Below are positions 1-6,351 of a stretch of DNA of 7,269 bases, piece by piece. Numbering within the stretch: the first letter of the stretch is position 1; each line of letters starts with the position of its first letter. The stretch is from Zymomonas sp. (GTDB lineage Bacteria; Pseudomonadota; Alphaproteobacteria; Sphingomonadales; Sphingomonadaceae): the NCBI GenBank assembly GCA_027489105.1, contig JAIYAJ010000177.1, positions 1 to 7,269 of the forward strand, read 5' to 3'. Under the pieces are notes generated by a model. That model was not told the DNA's origin and searched no databases. It worked only from the letters and a program-made list of their open reading frames with translations. The translations under genes were made by a program, and so were the position numbers.

Positions 1-243
1 ACGCTGCCGCTGTTCATCTCGCTCAAGCTGCTCGCGCTCGCCGTCTGCATTGCCATCGGTCTGCTGGTCCGCCGCCAGCTCGTGCCGCTGTTCCCGGCGA
101 TCATAGCGCTGCGCGAACATGGGCCGACGCCCGAAGGCGACCGCACGATCGCCGGCGTCATCGCCATCACTCAGCCGACCGTGATCATGTTGTGGATCGT
201 GGTCCTGATCGCCTGCCTGCTCGGCATAGCCACTCCCGTTTGA
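1..243 (+). CDS. C-terminal part of a small integral membrane protein (5' end outside window)
   Basis: An open frame runs from the first base to a TGA at 241-243, giving the last 80 residues of a protein whose start lies upstream of the window. Two hydrophobic stretches are visible. One is at residues 3-22 of the fragment (PLFISLKLLALAVCIAIGLL), followed by the basic VRRQ. The other is at about 60-80 (from TVIMLWIVVLIACLL to the C-terminus). They are joined by a polar loop containing REHGPTPEGDR. This is the pattern of a small helical-bundle inner-membrane protein. A basic residue pair right after a helix loosely recalls CopD/DUF2269-type proteins, but I do not recognise the family and assign no function. 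The next gene starts 39 nt downstream on the same strand, so the two are probably co-transcribed. Confidence is high that it codes and low on what it is. Confidence 0.72.
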   Translation, partial: TLPLFISLKLLALAVCIAIGLLVRRQLVPLFPAIIALREHGPTPEGDRTIAGVIAITQPTVIMLWIVVLIACLLGIATPV

Positions 244-270
244 GTGCGACCAAATCCCCCCGAACCCATA

Positions 271-275
271 AGGAG
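271..275 (+). promoter_or_regulatory. Ribosome binding site deciding a GTG start
   Basis: AGGAG lies 7 nt upstream of GTG at 283-285. This Shine-Dalgarno match favours 283 over the longer in-frame GTG at 244, which immediately follows the upstream stop codon and has no comparable site. Confidence 0.75.
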
Positions 276-282
276 ACTTCCA

Positions 283-1011
283 GTGCAGAAGCATCGGACC
301 ATCAGCGGCAAGATCCTCTACACGTCGCGCAAGCCGGGCCGCGAAGGCGAGGAGCGCGGCCGCGAGGAGTTTACCTGGACGCTGCACAGCGATGGCAAGC
401 GCACCCTGCGCGCGCGCTGCGAGATCGACGAGCCTGCGCCCACCGTGCATCGCGACATCACCTACAGCCTCGATGCGAACGATCGCCCGATGGATTGCTT
501 CGTGCGCCTCGTGATCGGTGACGCATTCATGGGCGCCGGCCTGTTCATCATCCATGAGGACCGGGTCGAGTGCGAAAGCTATGGTCCGTCGATCGGTCGC
601 ATCTCGCAGACGATGCCGATCGATGCGCCGTTCGACGGCTTCGGTACCCATCCGATCGTCGCGGACGCCTATATCACCCGCAAGATGGACCGCAGCAAGG
701 GGCCGCATAAGCGCAAATTCCCGTGCTTCCTGCCATCGCCCGACCACCGTGGAGCAACCCCGCCGCTGATCTCCAAATCGGAGATCAATCTGGCCTTTGT
801 CGGACAGGAAACGGTGACCGTCCCGGCGGGCACGTTCGACTGCTATAAATATGAATTCTCCGACGAGGATGCGAGCATGATCTCGGTCGGCGGCGAGGCA
901 CATCCGCCTTATCAGGTGTGGGTGACGGCCGACGACGACTCGATCTTCGTGCAGGGCGGCGTCGGTGGCTATATGCAGACCTGGTACGAGCTGGTCGAAC
1001 TGAACCGCTGA
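283..1011 (+). CDS. Uncharacterised cytosolic beta-rich protein, DUF3108-like motif
   Basis: A 242-residue protein starting at GTG, chosen for the AGGAG seven bases upstream. There is no signal peptide, lipobox or membrane helix, so it is predicted to be cytosolic. The N-terminal half (residues 7-100) alternates charged and hydrophobic residues in short strands: REEFTWTLHSDGKRTLRARC, a DITYSLD segment, then DCFVRLVIG. The C-terminal half has VTVPAGTFDCYKYEF at about 178-192. That P-A-G-T-F-x-C/T-x-K pattern is typical of DUF3108-type and related lipid-binding-like beta folds. It is followed by YQVWVTADDDS, as in proteins where a sugar- or lipid-like moiety is bound by a curved sheet. The protein keeps four cysteines (46, 72, 97, 148) besides Cys187. 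It probably forms a transcription unit with the membrane protein before it and is closed by the terminator at 1028-1073. It converges on the cupin gene. No function is assigned; the DUF3108 link is only a motif resemblance. Confidence 0.85.
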   Translation: MQKHRTISGKILYTSRKPGREGEERGREEFTWTLHSDGKRTLRARCEIDEPAPTVHRDITYSLDANDRPMDCFVRLVIGDAFMGAGLFIIHEDRVECESYGPSIGRISQTMPIDAPFDGFGTHPIVADAYITRKMDRSKGPHKRKFPCFLPSPDHRGATPPLISKSEINLAFVGQETVTVPAGTFDCYKYEFSDEDASMISVGGEAHPPYQVWVTADDDSIFVQGGVGGYMQTWYELVELNR

Positions 1012-1027
1012 GCCGATCGAAACGGAC

Positions 1028-1073
1028 AGGGAGGGGCGCCTGCGCGTAAGTGCGGGCGCCCTTCTCTGTTTTT
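1028..1073 (+). terminator. Rho-independent terminator between convergent genes
   Basis: A 16-bp stem pairs 1028-1043 with 1052-1067. Its core GGGCGCC/GGCGCCC is perfect, with a few G-U wobbles in the outer and inner parts. The loop is 8 nt (1044-1051) and a GTTTTT run follows at 1068-1073. It starts 16 nt after the stop of the 283-1011 gene and serves that gene. The T run abuts the stop codon (TAG on the minus strand, 1074-1076) of the convergent cupin gene. On the minus strand the stem is followed by GTCCGTT only, so termination of the cupin operon by the same hairpin would be weaker. Confidence 0.85.
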
Positions 1074-1898
1074 CTACCAGGCGGCCACCGGTTGGACTTC
1101 GCGCGCCCATGACGGTGGCGTTCCTTCCGGCAGGACCGGCGCATATCTCGCACCGATCGGCAATGGACTGGGCGTGTCGCTCCACTGGGTCACGATCGCA
1201 TTTGCGCCGGGCGAGCGCATGATCTGGAGGAAGCCGGTTTCCGAAACATGGGGTCCGTGCAGGATGCCGGGCGGGCGGTAGAAATAGGCGCCACAGCCCA
1301 TCCGGCCTTCGGGTGCCCACATAGCGCCCTGGAGCATGAACATCTCCTCGGCATGATCGTGCATCTCGGACGCCAGCAGAGTGCCGGCCGCCGGCACGCC
1401 ATGCGCCATGCCGGTCAGCAGAAAGGTGCGGCCGCTATCGTTCGGGCCGAGACGCAGCACCTTGCGAGCGAGCCGCAGGTGGGACAGCTTCGGATCATAG
1501 GTCGATATGTCCCACGACATTTTCGTCGTCTCGATCGCAATCGGGTCCGCGATCCCGGCCATGGCACTGCGATCGCCATGGGCGTGACGAAAGACCAGCA
1601 GGACCGCGCCTGTTGCGGTCGTCCGTGCGCCGAGGCCGGAGCCTTGCGGCAGGAACCCATAAGCATGATAGCCGCGCGCAACGCCGTCGATCTCGATCGC
1701 GCCGTCGAGCACCAGAAACTCTTCGGCCTCGGCCTCGACGGGATTGGGCCCCGACGAGAAACCGGGCGGGTACCGCACGATCAGCGTCTTTTCCGTGCCG
1801 TCGGGATCGCGGTTGAGCAGCTTTTCCGCGGCACCGTCAGACCTGACGGTCCAGCTCAGATTCTGCGCGTGCACGAATTCGATATGGGGCCGTGCCAT
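1074..1898 (-). CDS. Bicupin protein (ChrR-like/DUF4437-like cupin)
   Basis: A 274-residue soluble protein starting at the ATG at 1898 (MARPHIEFVH). AAAAGGGA lies seven bases upstream; the longer open frame would run back into the transporter gene and is rejected. Two cupin barrels are visible. The first (about 35-108) has YPPGF, then E-E-F-L-V-L-D-G, as in ChrR-type cupins. However, the usual HxH positions are filled by P-N-P-V-E-A-E-A, so it should not bind metal in the standard way. The second (about 155-232) keeps H180-D-H182-A-E-E, a downstream M-L-Q-G turn and H214 in PPGILHGPH, a complete cupin metal-ligand set. Such proteins include dioxygenases, isomerases and metal-dependent sensors or lyases; which one this is cannot be read here. 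It is the last gene of a three-gene operon, 19 nt after the MFS transporter, which suggests it processes a transported compound or its product. Confidence 0.88.
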   Translation of the reverse strand: MARPHIEFVHAQNLSWTVRSDGAAEKLLNRDPDGTEKTLIVRYPPGFSSGPNPVEAEAEEFLVLDGAIEIDGVARGYHAYGFLPQGSGLGARTTATGAVLLVFRHAHGDRSAMAGIADPIAIETTKMSWDISTYDPKLSHLRLARKVLRLGPNDSGRTFLLTGMAHGVPAAGTLLASEMHDHAEEMFMLQGAMWAPEGRMGCGAYFYRPPGILHGPHVSETGFLQIMRSPGANAIVTQWSDTPSPLPIGARYAPVLPEGTPPSWAREVQPVAAW

Positions 1899-1905
1899 CG
1901 TCGGA

Positions 1906-1913
1906 TCCCTTTT
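1906..1913 (-). promoter_or_regulatory. Ribosome binding site of the cupin gene
   Basis: On the minus strand AAAAGGGA sits 7 nt before the ATG at 1898 and lies in the 19-nt gap after the transporter stop codon (1920-1918). It decides the start in favour of the MARPH form. Confidence 0.65.
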
Positions 1914-1917
1914 CTGG

Positions 1918-3261
1918 TCAGGCGACTTCGATGGCTGCGGCCGCCGCGCGGAAGCTGCGCCGACTGGCCATGAGAATGAAGAAGGCGGCAAGGCCGCAGC
2001 CCAGAAACACGCTGCCCAGCGACCAGGCTATCCCTGACGGCGACGTGAACACGGTGTCCGAAAGGAACCCGACGATGAAATTTCCCGCCGTCAGCGCGAT
2101 CAGCCCGGACGCGATGGTCTGCAGGGCCATGATCTGGGCGCGCAGGGCGTTGGGGGTGATCTGCGCGAAGCCGCTGTAAACCGCGGAGGTGTTCCAGTTC
2201 AGGAACAGCGCATTCAACGCGTAGCCGACAAGCGCCAGCTTTCCACTGGGGGCGAGGCAGGCCAGCGTCCCGAAGACGAACATCGATGCCGAGCAGCCCA
2301 TGGCGCACAGGATCGGCGCGTCGGCATGGCCCCGGCGCTTCAGCCAGGCGATGACCCAACCGCTGTTGACCGCAGCAAAGATCGAGATCGGCAAGCCGAC
2401 GGCCCCGAGAATTTTGCCGGTCTCCGCTGCCGTCCAGCCATGCGCGCGGATGAACAGCGCCGGAAACCAGCCGACGATCGCATAGACACAGACGAGGTTG
2501 AGCACCGAGCCGAGCATGAACATCCCGAACGCTCCGGGTCGCTCGACGAACAGGAGCAGCAGCGGCTTCAGGCTCAGTGGAGGCGCTACCGCCGTACCGC
2601 CTTGCCGTGCCGGTTCGCGCGCCGTCAGGATGAGGATGACCGCCAGCAGCAGGCCCGGCGTGCCGCACAGTACGAACACGACCTGCCAGGGCTGCATCGT
2701 GCCGAACAGGCCGGGCACGCCAGCGATCAGCCGTTCCGCCCAATCGAGGAACAGGCCGCCCAGGGCCATGGCAGTCGCCGTACCGAGCGAACTGCCCGTC
2801 ACGAAGATGCCATAGGCCTTCGGGCGGATGTCGGGCTCGAAATAGTCGGCGATCAGCGACGTCGCGACGGGCACCAGCGCCGCTTCGCCGACGCCGACGA
2901 GCATGCGCGCGAGGAACAGTTCGTGGAAGTTGCTCGCGAAGGAACAGCCGATCGTGGCTGCGCTCCACAGCATAAGCCCGCCGAACAGCAGCGACACCCG
3001 GCGGCGTCTGTCGGACACCATGCCCAGCGGCAGGCCGAGCACCGAATAGACCAAGCTGAACGCCATGCCCTGGAGCAGGCCGAACTGCGTGTCATTGATC
3101 GCGAGCGCCGCTTTGAGCGGCTCGATCAGCAAGGCGATCGACACACGGTCGAGAATGGCCAGCGCATAAGCGAGGGTGAGCAGGGAGAGGACGTACCAGG
3201 CATAGGAGCGTCGCGGCCAGGCGCTCTGTGGCCGGGAGTGACTCATGTCCGCATGGGGCAT
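1918..3261 (-). CDS. MFS transporter, spinster-like family
   Basis: A 447-residue inner-membrane permease with about 12 hydrophobic helices and a central cytoplasmic loop around residues 210-225 (REPARQGGTA region). Family marks are clear. ILDR (Asp39-Arg40) lies in helix 1. TQFGLLQG and YSVLGLPLGMVSDRRRR (motif A, residues 72-88) join helices 2 and 3. R119-x3-G-x-GEAAL in helix 4 is followed by SLIADYF. This set is typical of spinster-like MFS members common in sphingomonads, where they are usually annotated only as general transporters; substrate and direction are unknown. The ATG at 3261-3259 shares a base with the TGA (3263-3261) of the hydrolase gene (TGATG), pointing to translational coupling. 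GTG at 3264 and a later ATG at 3246 are alternative in-frame starts. It is the middle gene of the operon, so it likely moves the compound handled by the hydrolase-fold and cupin proteins. Confidence 0.92.
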   Translation of the reverse strand: MPHADMSHSRPQSAWPRRSYAWYVLSLLTLAYALAILDRVSIALLIEPLKAALAINDTQFGLLQGMAFSLVYSVLGLPLGMVSDRRRRVSLLFGGLMLWSAATIGCSFASNFHELFLARMLVGVGEAALVPVATSLIADYFEPDIRPKAYGIFVTGSSLGTATAMALGGLFLDWAERLIAGVPGLFGTMQPWQVVFVLCGTPGLLLAVILILTAREPARQGGTAVAPPLSLKPLLLLFVERPGAFGMFMLGSVLNLVCVYAIVGWFPALFIRAHGWTAAETGKILGAVGLPISIFAAVNSGWVIAWLKRRGHADAPILCAMGCSASMFVFGTLACLAPSGKLALVGYALNALFLNWNTSAVYSGFAQITPNALRAQIMALQTIASGLIALTAGNFIVGFLSDTVFTSPSGIAWSLGSVFLGCGLAAFFILMASRRSFRAAAAAIEVA

Positions 3262-4979
3262 CACGATATGGCCTCTGCCTGCGCCGGTCCGCTTGCCATG
3301 GCCAAGGCCTGATCCAGCGCCGCTGCCGCTATTGCGTGGTCCTGCGGAACCCTGAAGGCCGTCGCATCGGGCAAGAGCGCAAGAAGCGACGTCGCGGACG
3401 CCATGGACGGGTCATCACCCATAGCTATCAGGACGGGCACTTTCACGCCTTGCCAGTCGGAAGGCTGATTGGCGGCCATGGCAGCAGCAATCGCCTGGCC
3501 ATAGTTTATCCGCTGTTTGAGCATTCCGGTGAGCGCGCGATGCAAATCGTCCGGATCGGCAATCTCGCCGGCACGCGCCGCCTCCGGTCGTGCGTCATGC
3601 CAGGGCCACTGCACGCAACCGTCACGAAGCATGTGCCAGAAGCGGTGGAGGTGCGATCCGGCGAGGGGATCGAAGGCGATGTCGGGCGTCTGCGCAACAT
3701 CGACGCCTCCGAAAGTCGGCGCTCCCCAAATGGCCAGTGAGGCCACCCGATCCGGCCAGCGTGCGGCGATCCGAGCGCCGATCGGCGCAGCAAGGCCGAT
3801 GGACATCACGTCGCAGGCATTGCTCTCGAGAGTGTCGATCAACGCCGCCAGCGCATCCGCCAGCGCGTCGGCGGTCGCGCCATCGGGCGGGAGGGGATCG
3901 GAATCGCCGAAGCCCGGCAGATCGGGGACGATGACCGGTCGGATCGGCGCGAAAGCATGCGCCCATTGATGGGCTTCGAGCGTGGAGGGGGCCGACAGGA
4001 TGAGCATCGGGCGGCGTGCATCGGTGGACGCAGATGCATAACGGCTCCAGTGCAACTGACCATGGTCCAGCGCGAGATATCCTCGGGTGTCATCGGACCT
4101 GTCATGCGGAGGGACAGTTCCCTCGTCAGCCGTTCTCGCTCTGGCGAGCGTTTCGCTTATCCATTCGATCCACGCCTCCCGATCTGTACCAAGGCGCTGG
4201 ACCGAAAGCGCCGGGTTGCGATCGCACGGCACTTTCGCGAGGTGCAGGAACAGGACATCGTCTTCACGTGCGCCGACGATGGTGGGGACCCGAACCGCGA
4301 GCAGGTCGCCGATCGGATTCCAGCGCATCGCCGCCGTATAGGCATCGGCATAATGCGGACCGGCACTGAACAGGTCGATGCCATAATCCTCCAGCCATTC
4401 GGCCGAGGGCGGCTCCGCTGCTATGCGACGGTCCGGGGTGCAGGAAAACCAGGGAAACCAGCGCAGCATATCGCGCGAGCGGCTCCATTCTGCGGCGAGC
4501 CAGGCTCCGGTCGGTTCCGGCGCGAAAGGGCGCATATAGGCTGCGATAAAGGCGTCGTCGGCAGGCTGATCGGGGATCGACAGTCCGTCGAGCAACAGCA
4601 TCGGCATGCGCCCCCCGCGCACAGCCAGCGCCAGCGCGATCTTGGCGCTGGTGTGGGTCGCGTAGACCGGGGCGTCCGACAGGCCAAGGGCATCGAGCGC
4701 CGTGCCGAGAGCCTCGGCGAAATCGGGGACCGTCGGCGCTTCGATATCGAGCGGATCGGAATTGCCATATCCGGGGGTGTCGAGCGCGAAGACGCGAAAC
4801 CGACTGGCGAGCATTTTCATCAGCGGTACGTGCAGCCGCGATGAGCGGGGGGAATCGTGCAGCAGGACGATTTTCGGGCCCGAGCCTGCGACCCGGTAAT
4901 GGACCATTTGCGTCGGCCCTGTGCGCGTCGCGACGGTCACATAGCTGCGAATGATCGGTGCATGTGCCCCTTCCATCAT
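3261..4979 (-). CDS. Tandem alpha/beta-hydrolase-fold protein with degenerate active sites
   Basis: A 572-residue soluble protein, about twice the usual size of an alpha/beta hydrolase. An in-frame TAA directly precedes ATGATG at 4979, so the start is at 4979 or 4976. Domain 1 (about 12-280) has LLHDSPRSS (oxyanion-loop region, HD instead of HG), FALDTPGYGNSDP, a nucleophile elbow reading ATHTSAK at 107-113, and REDD at 238-241 for the acid. No His stands at the usual place near LGTDREAW. Domain 2 (about 298-560) has VPDLPGFGDSDP (351-362), an elbow G395-L-A397-A-P where Ser is expected at 397, GDD at 521-523 and QDH at 546-548. So the fold motifs are kept while the classical Ser-Asp-His triads are not. 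It could be a lyase- or dioxygenase-like member using His without Ser, a binding protein, or two half-sites acting together. It is the first gene of the operon, fired from the divergent promoter region at 4980-5082. Confidence 0.9.
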   Translation of the reverse strand: MMEGAHAPIIRSYVTVATRTGPTQMVHYRVAGSGPKIVLLHDSPRSSRLHVPLMKMLASRFRVFALDTPGYGNSDPLDIEAPTVPDFAEALGTALDALGLSDAPVYATHTSAKIALALAVRGGRMPMLLLDGLSIPDQPADDAFIAAYMRPFAPEPTGAWLAAEWSRSRDMLRWFPWFSCTPDRRIAAEPPSAEWLEDYGIDLFSAGPHYADAYTAAMRWNPIGDLLAVRVPTIVGAREDDVLFLHLAKVPCDRNPALSVQRLGTDREAWIEWISETLARARTADEGTVPPHDRSDDTRGYLALDHGQLHWSRYASASTDARRPMLILSAPSTLEAHQWAHAFAPIRPVIVPDLPGFGDSDPLPPDGATADALADALAALIDTLESNACDVMSIGLAAPIGARIAARWPDRVASLAIWGAPTFGGVDVAQTPDIAFDPLAGSHLHRFWHMLRDGCVQWPWHDARPEAARAGEIADPDDLHRALTGMLKQRINYGQAIAAAMAANQPSDWQGVKVPVLIAMGDDPSMASATSLLALLPDATAFRVPQDHAIAAAALDQALAMASGPAQAEAIS

Positions 4980-5003
4980 TTAGTCCGCTCACCCGCATGA
5001 ATT

Positions 5004-5019
5004 GATATATTAATATACC
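5004..5019. promoter_or_regulatory. Candidate operator: AT-rich near-perfect palindrome
   Basis: TATATTAATATA at 5006-5017 is a perfect 12-bp palindrome. One mismatch further out, G5004 pairs with C5019, so 14 of 16 positions are symmetric (GATATATTAATATACC). In addition ATTGAT occurs as a direct repeat at 5001 and 5021, 20 bp (about two helical turns) apart. GntR/HutC regulators bind short AT-centred palindromes flanked by G and C, and the regulator encoded at 6348-7238 is the natural candidate. That it binds here is inference. Confidence 0.5.
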
Positions 5020-5072
5020 TATTGATGTGCCATCATCCGGTGCTTGTCCAGCCCCGGATCACACCGCCAAGC

Positions 5073-5078
5073 AGGGAG
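5073..5078 (+). promoter_or_regulatory. Ribosome binding site of the OFA/MCT-like transporter gene
   Basis: AGGGAG lies 4 nt before ATG 5083, slightly close but the only good site. It favours 5083 over the upstream in-frame TTG at 5044, which would add 13 residues (SSPGSHRQAGSA type) with no membrane or family character. Confidence 0.55.
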
Positions 5079-5082
5079 CGCG

Positions 5083-6351
5083 ATGACCGCCTTGACCGAC
5101 AGTTCAGCCCAGAAATCCCTCGCGCCAAGAGACGGCGTCGCAGGATGGACCGTGGTCGCAGGTTCGATGGTCGGGCTGGCCCTGGGGCTCAGCCCCTTGC
5201 CCTTCTATACGATCGGGATGTTCGCGCCCGAACTCCAGCGCGAGTTCGGCTGGAGCTTCGCGTCGCTGATGGGGTCGATCACCGTGCAGTCGGTGGTGGT
5301 GATGGCGACCGGACCGATCGCGGGCTTCGCGGTCGATCGCTACGGGGCGAAGCCCGTCGCGCTCATCTCGCTTCTTCTGTTCGGGCTCACCTTCATGAGC
5401 CTGGGTCTCAGCGGCGGGAATATCTGGGTCTATTATGGGCAGTGGGTGCTGATGTCGACGCTCGGCGCGGGCACGCTCACCGCGACCTGGATGCACAGCG
5501 TCAATGGCTGGTTCGAAAAGCATCGGGGCCTCGCCATCGGCATCGCCAGCACCGGCACCGGCATCACCGGCTTCCTGATCAAGCCCTTCGCCGCCTGGCT
5601 GATCGGCAGCTATGGCTGGCGCACGGGATTCTTCGTGATCGGGGCGCTTCCGATCGTCATCGGCATGCCGGTCGTTGCGGCCCTCTTTCGCGAACGCACG
5701 AGCGCGGCGGGTGCCGCGATCCTGTCGACGACGGGAGAGGCGGTCGTGGAGGCCGGGCTGACCGTGCGCGAAGCGCTGCACGACCGCCGCTTCTGGATCA
5801 TGACCTTCGCCTTCCTGCTGATCGCCTTCGCCCTGACCGCGCCGACGCCCAATCTCGAAAACATCTTGCGGACCCAGAAATTCTCGCTGGCTGAAATCGG
5901 CTCGATCACAGCCGGCTTCGGACTTTCCGTCATAGCGGGGAGGATTGCCGGGGGCTGGCTGCTCGATCGCTTCTGGGCACCGGGCTGTGCGCTCGCCATA
6001 TTGATCCTCCCGATGATCGGCAGCTACATGCTGTCCCAGCCGGGAATCGACGCCAGCCATGCGGCCCTTGCAGTCGTCACGCTGGGCCTTGGCGCAGGCT
6101 TCGAGTTCGACCTTTTGGCCTATCTGATCGCCCGCTATTTCGGGCGGCGCGCCTATGGCATGATCTACGGTACCTTCTACACCGTGATCGCCTTTGGTGG
6201 CGGGATGGGGCCGGTGATCTATGGCCGGGTCTTCGACGCGACCGGGCGTTATGATGCCGCACTGCTGTCGGGGATCGGTTGCCTGTTCGTCGGGAGCCTG
6301 TCCTTGCTGGCCATGGGGCGATATCCCCGCTGGTCGCAGGATGCTGCATGA
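5083..6351 (+). CDS. MFS transporter, oxalate/formate-monocarboxylate (OFA/MCT-like) type
   Basis: A 422-residue inner-membrane permease with about 12 helices, a polar N-terminus of roughly 20 residues and a central loop at about 202-232 (RERTSAAG to REALHDRRFW). GPIAGFAVDRYGAKPV at 77-92 is the motif A loop between helices 2 and 3. W143-F-x-K-H-R-G-L-A-x-G-I-A followed by TGTGITG (143-163) is the helix 4-5 signature of OFA and monocarboxylate-porter-like MFS proteins. LHDRRFW (232-238) is the usual entry to helix 7 in that group. Family members move small organic anions such as oxalate, formate, lactate, pyruvate or aromatic acids; the substrate here is unknown. It is divergent from the hydrolase-MFS-cupin operon and overlaps the GntR gene by ATGA (6348-6351), so transporter and regulator are made together. 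It is clearly a different MFS branch from the spinster-like gene at 1918-3261. Confidence 0.93.
   Translation: MTALTDSSAQKSLAPRDGVAGWTVVAGSMVGLALGLSPLPFYTIGMFAPELQREFGWSFASLMGSITVQSVVVMATGPIAGFAVDRYGAKPVALISLLLFGLTFMSLGLSGGNIWVYYGQWVLMSTLGAGTLTATWMHSVNGWFEKHRGLAIGIASTGTGITGFLIKPFAAWLIGSYGWRTGFFVIGALPIVIGMPVVAALFRERTSAAGAAILSTTGEAVVEAGLTVREALHDRRFWIMTFAFLLIAFALTAPTPNLENILRTQKFSLAEIGSITAGFGLSVIAGRIAGGWLLDRFWAPGCALAILILPMIGSYMLSQPGIDASHAALAVVTLGLGAGFEFDLLAYLIARYFGRRAYGMIYGTFYTVIAFGGGMGPVIYGRVFDATGRYDAALLSGIGCLFVGSLSLLAMGRYPRWSQDAA

Larger units (their letters stand above)
4980..5082. promoter_or_regulatory. Divergent promoter region between the two operons
   Basis: This 103-nt gap separates the minus-strand hydrolase operon from the plus-strand transporter-regulator operon and must hold promoters for both. 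Its middle (5001-5028) is 23 of 28 A/T in an otherwise GC-rich window. TATATT and TAATAT hexamers, possible -10 boxes, occur on both strands, and TTGATA at 5002-5007 resembles a -35 box. I could not find a clean -35/-10 pair with standard spacing on either strand, so the exact promoters are not assigned. Confidence 0.65.

Noticed and set aside
244..282. Upstream GTG start for the DUF3108-like gene
   Set aside because: It directly follows the previous stop without a Shine-Dalgarno site and encodes a proline-rich lead (RPNPPEPIRRLP). The AGGAG before 283 is a better start.
1856..2968. 370-residue minus-strand frame overlapping the transporter in another frame
   Set aside because: It lies out of frame with the MFS gene, is R/A/G/P-rich with no helices, and spans two real genes.
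2326..3312. 328-residue open frame on the plus strand opposite the spinster-like transporter
   Set aside because: It is antisense to a clear MFS gene, is composed of R/Q/E/A/H-rich low-complexity sequence and has no family motif. Long antisense frames are expected in GC-rich DNA.
3957..4844. 295-residue plus-strand frame opposite the hydrolase gene
   Set aside because: It is an antisense shadow with no motifs and no good ribosome binding site, and the opposite strand has clear hydrolase-fold signatures.
5006..5017. Palindrome considered as a transposon end or recombination site
   Set aside because: There is no transposase or integrase, no second copy and no target duplication in the window. 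Its place in a divergent promoter fits an operator better.
5104..6060. 318-residue open frame on the minus strand opposite the OFA/MCT-like transporter
   Set aside because: It is the antisense shadow of a well-supported membrane protein, with biased charged composition and no recognisable domain.
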